NCBI RefSeq assembly: GCF_000755145.1
Contig: NZ_CP009228.1
Span: 1,969,694 to 2,033,693, forward strand
DNA from: Treponema putidum
GTDB lineage: Bacteria; Spirochaetota; Spirochaetia; Treponematales; Treponemataceae
DNA: 64,000 bases
Direction of reading: 5' to 3'
Shown here: positions 63,394-64,000 of the stretch, piece after piece
Position numbering within the stretch: the first letter of the stretch is position 1
Layout: every line of letters begins with the position of its first letter
Notes under the pieces: model-generated
What the model was told of the DNA's origin: nothing
The model's input: the letters and a program-made list of their open reading frames with translations, nothing else
Database searches by the model: none
Position numbers and translations under genes: made by a program

Positions 63394-64000
63394 ATGACTC
63401 TAACAAAAACGGAAGAAACTTGGGATTTAATTATAGAACCAAAGCGTAAGCTTTTGGATATACCCATTCGCGAAGTAATAAGATATAGGGATCTTATTGC
63501 TCTTTTTATAAAGAGGGATTTTGTTACGCAGTACAAACAAACAATTTTGGGACCATTGTGGTTTATTATAAACCCGCTTATTTCAACGGTAATGTATGCT
63601 TTCGTATTCGGTAATCTGGCAAAGTTAAGTACTGACGGTGTTCCTCATATTTTATTTTATTATGCAGGCACAATGCTATGGTCTTTTTTTGCAGGCTGTT
63701 TTACCGATGCTACAAATATCTTTGTAAATAATGCATCTTTATTTGGAAAGGTTTATTTTCCTCGTCTGACTGTTCCTATAAGTAATATTGCGAGTAATGT
63801 TACAAGAATATTGGTGCAATTTTTGTGTTTGATGGGCTTTTTTGTTTATTATTTAGTAACTTCAGATGTTTTAAGACCTTCTTTGTTAGCTCTTCTTTTT
63901 CCGCTTATTTTGATTTGGATTGCATCTGTTGCAACAGGAATGGGAATGGTTATATCGGCTTTAACAACTAAGTATAAAGATTTAAGACTCCTAGTAAATT
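63394..64000 (+). CDS. ABC-2 type polysaccharide export permease (3' end cut by window)
   Basis: The first 202 residues of an ABC-2 permease of the Wzm/TagG group that exports O-antigen-type or teichoic-acid-type polymers. The amphipathic N-terminal part YRDLIALFIKRDFVTQYKQT then ILGPLWFIINPLISTVMYAF and VFGNLAKLSTDGVPHILFYY is diagnostic. The ATG at 63394 has AAGGAAC upstream. The next gene outside the window is expected to be its ATPase (Wzt-like). Position behind the AEP genes suggests export of a phosphonate-decorated glycan. Confidence 0.9.
   Translation, partial: MTLTKTEETWDLIIEPKRKLLDIPIREVIRYRDLIALFIKRDFVTQYKQTILGPLWFIINPLISTVMYAFVFGNLAKLSTDGVPHILFYYAGTMLWSFFAGCFTDATNIFVNNASLFGKVYFPRLTVPISNIASNVTRILVQFLCLMGFFVYYLVTSDVLRPSLLALLFPLILIWIASVATGMGMVISALTTKYKDLRLLVN

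Overview
The window is AT-rich, densely coded bacterial DNA from a spirochaete, most likely an oral treponeme at or very near Treponema denticola. The pointers are two FlaA-type flagellar sheath proteins, spirochaete-style V-ATPase genes (subunit E plus a DUF2764 protein), a Trep_Strep-type ECF S component, a treponeme-style Rnf-like membrane operon, and the phosphonate cluster with a PntC-AEP transaminase fusion known from T. denticola. The species call is inference; no rRNA or tRNA gene was seen.

Layout. 1-8.2 kb is accessory and partly decayed: the end of an ECF double ATPase, a GNAT acetyltransferase, broken DJ-1/PfpI and thioesterase genes, an ORF6N protein, and a TetR - EcfA-A-T fusion - S component - broken ABC exporter operon bracketed by a 19-bp direct repeat. 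8.2-15.5 kb is a housekeeping run on the minus strand (uvrB, NAD(P)HX repair, RNB exoribonuclease, peptidase-like secreted protein). 15.7-18.4 kb holds two intact toxin-antitoxin pairs, coaD and a collapsed hicAB relic. 18.7-22.4 kb is a small RiPP-like locus: ABC exporter, a stand-alone LanM-type dehydratase broken by two frameshifts, and a candidate Cys/Thr-rich precursor. 22.6-24.5 kb has a DUF1275 protein and the two leading V-ATPase genes. 24.6-27.3 kb is an ArsR-regulated heavy-metal P-type ATPase with a His-rich N terminus. 27.5-36.2 kb carries a chemoreceptor, a pseudouridine synthase and the Rnf-like C-D-G-E-A operon. 36.3-45.6 kb carries a GH57-like protein without catalytic residues, a MinD-like ATPase, FapA, lgt, nadE and DedA. 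45.7-55.9 kb has an AAA/DUF4143 ATPase, ABC-F, an SH3 lipoprotein, purQ, a ComFB-like gene, an HD phosphohydrolase and the FlaA pair. 56-64 kb has a CPA2 antiporter, a HEPN/MNT pair and the phosphonate cluster, followed by an ABC-2 polysaccharide-type permease cut by the right edge.

How genes work together. PepM, Ppd and PntC-AEPT should turn phosphoenolpyruvate into CMP-activated 2-aminoethylphosphonate, and the following ABC-2 permease suggests it decorates an exported glycan or lipid. The 30.3-36.2 kb genes overlap end to end and look like one membrane redox complex. ArsR and the P-type ATPase form a metal-efflux switch with a visible promoter and operator.

A cross-cutting observation is that many broken genes here become intact if one base is added to an A or T run. 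Sequencing error must therefore be excluded before calling them true pseudogenes.
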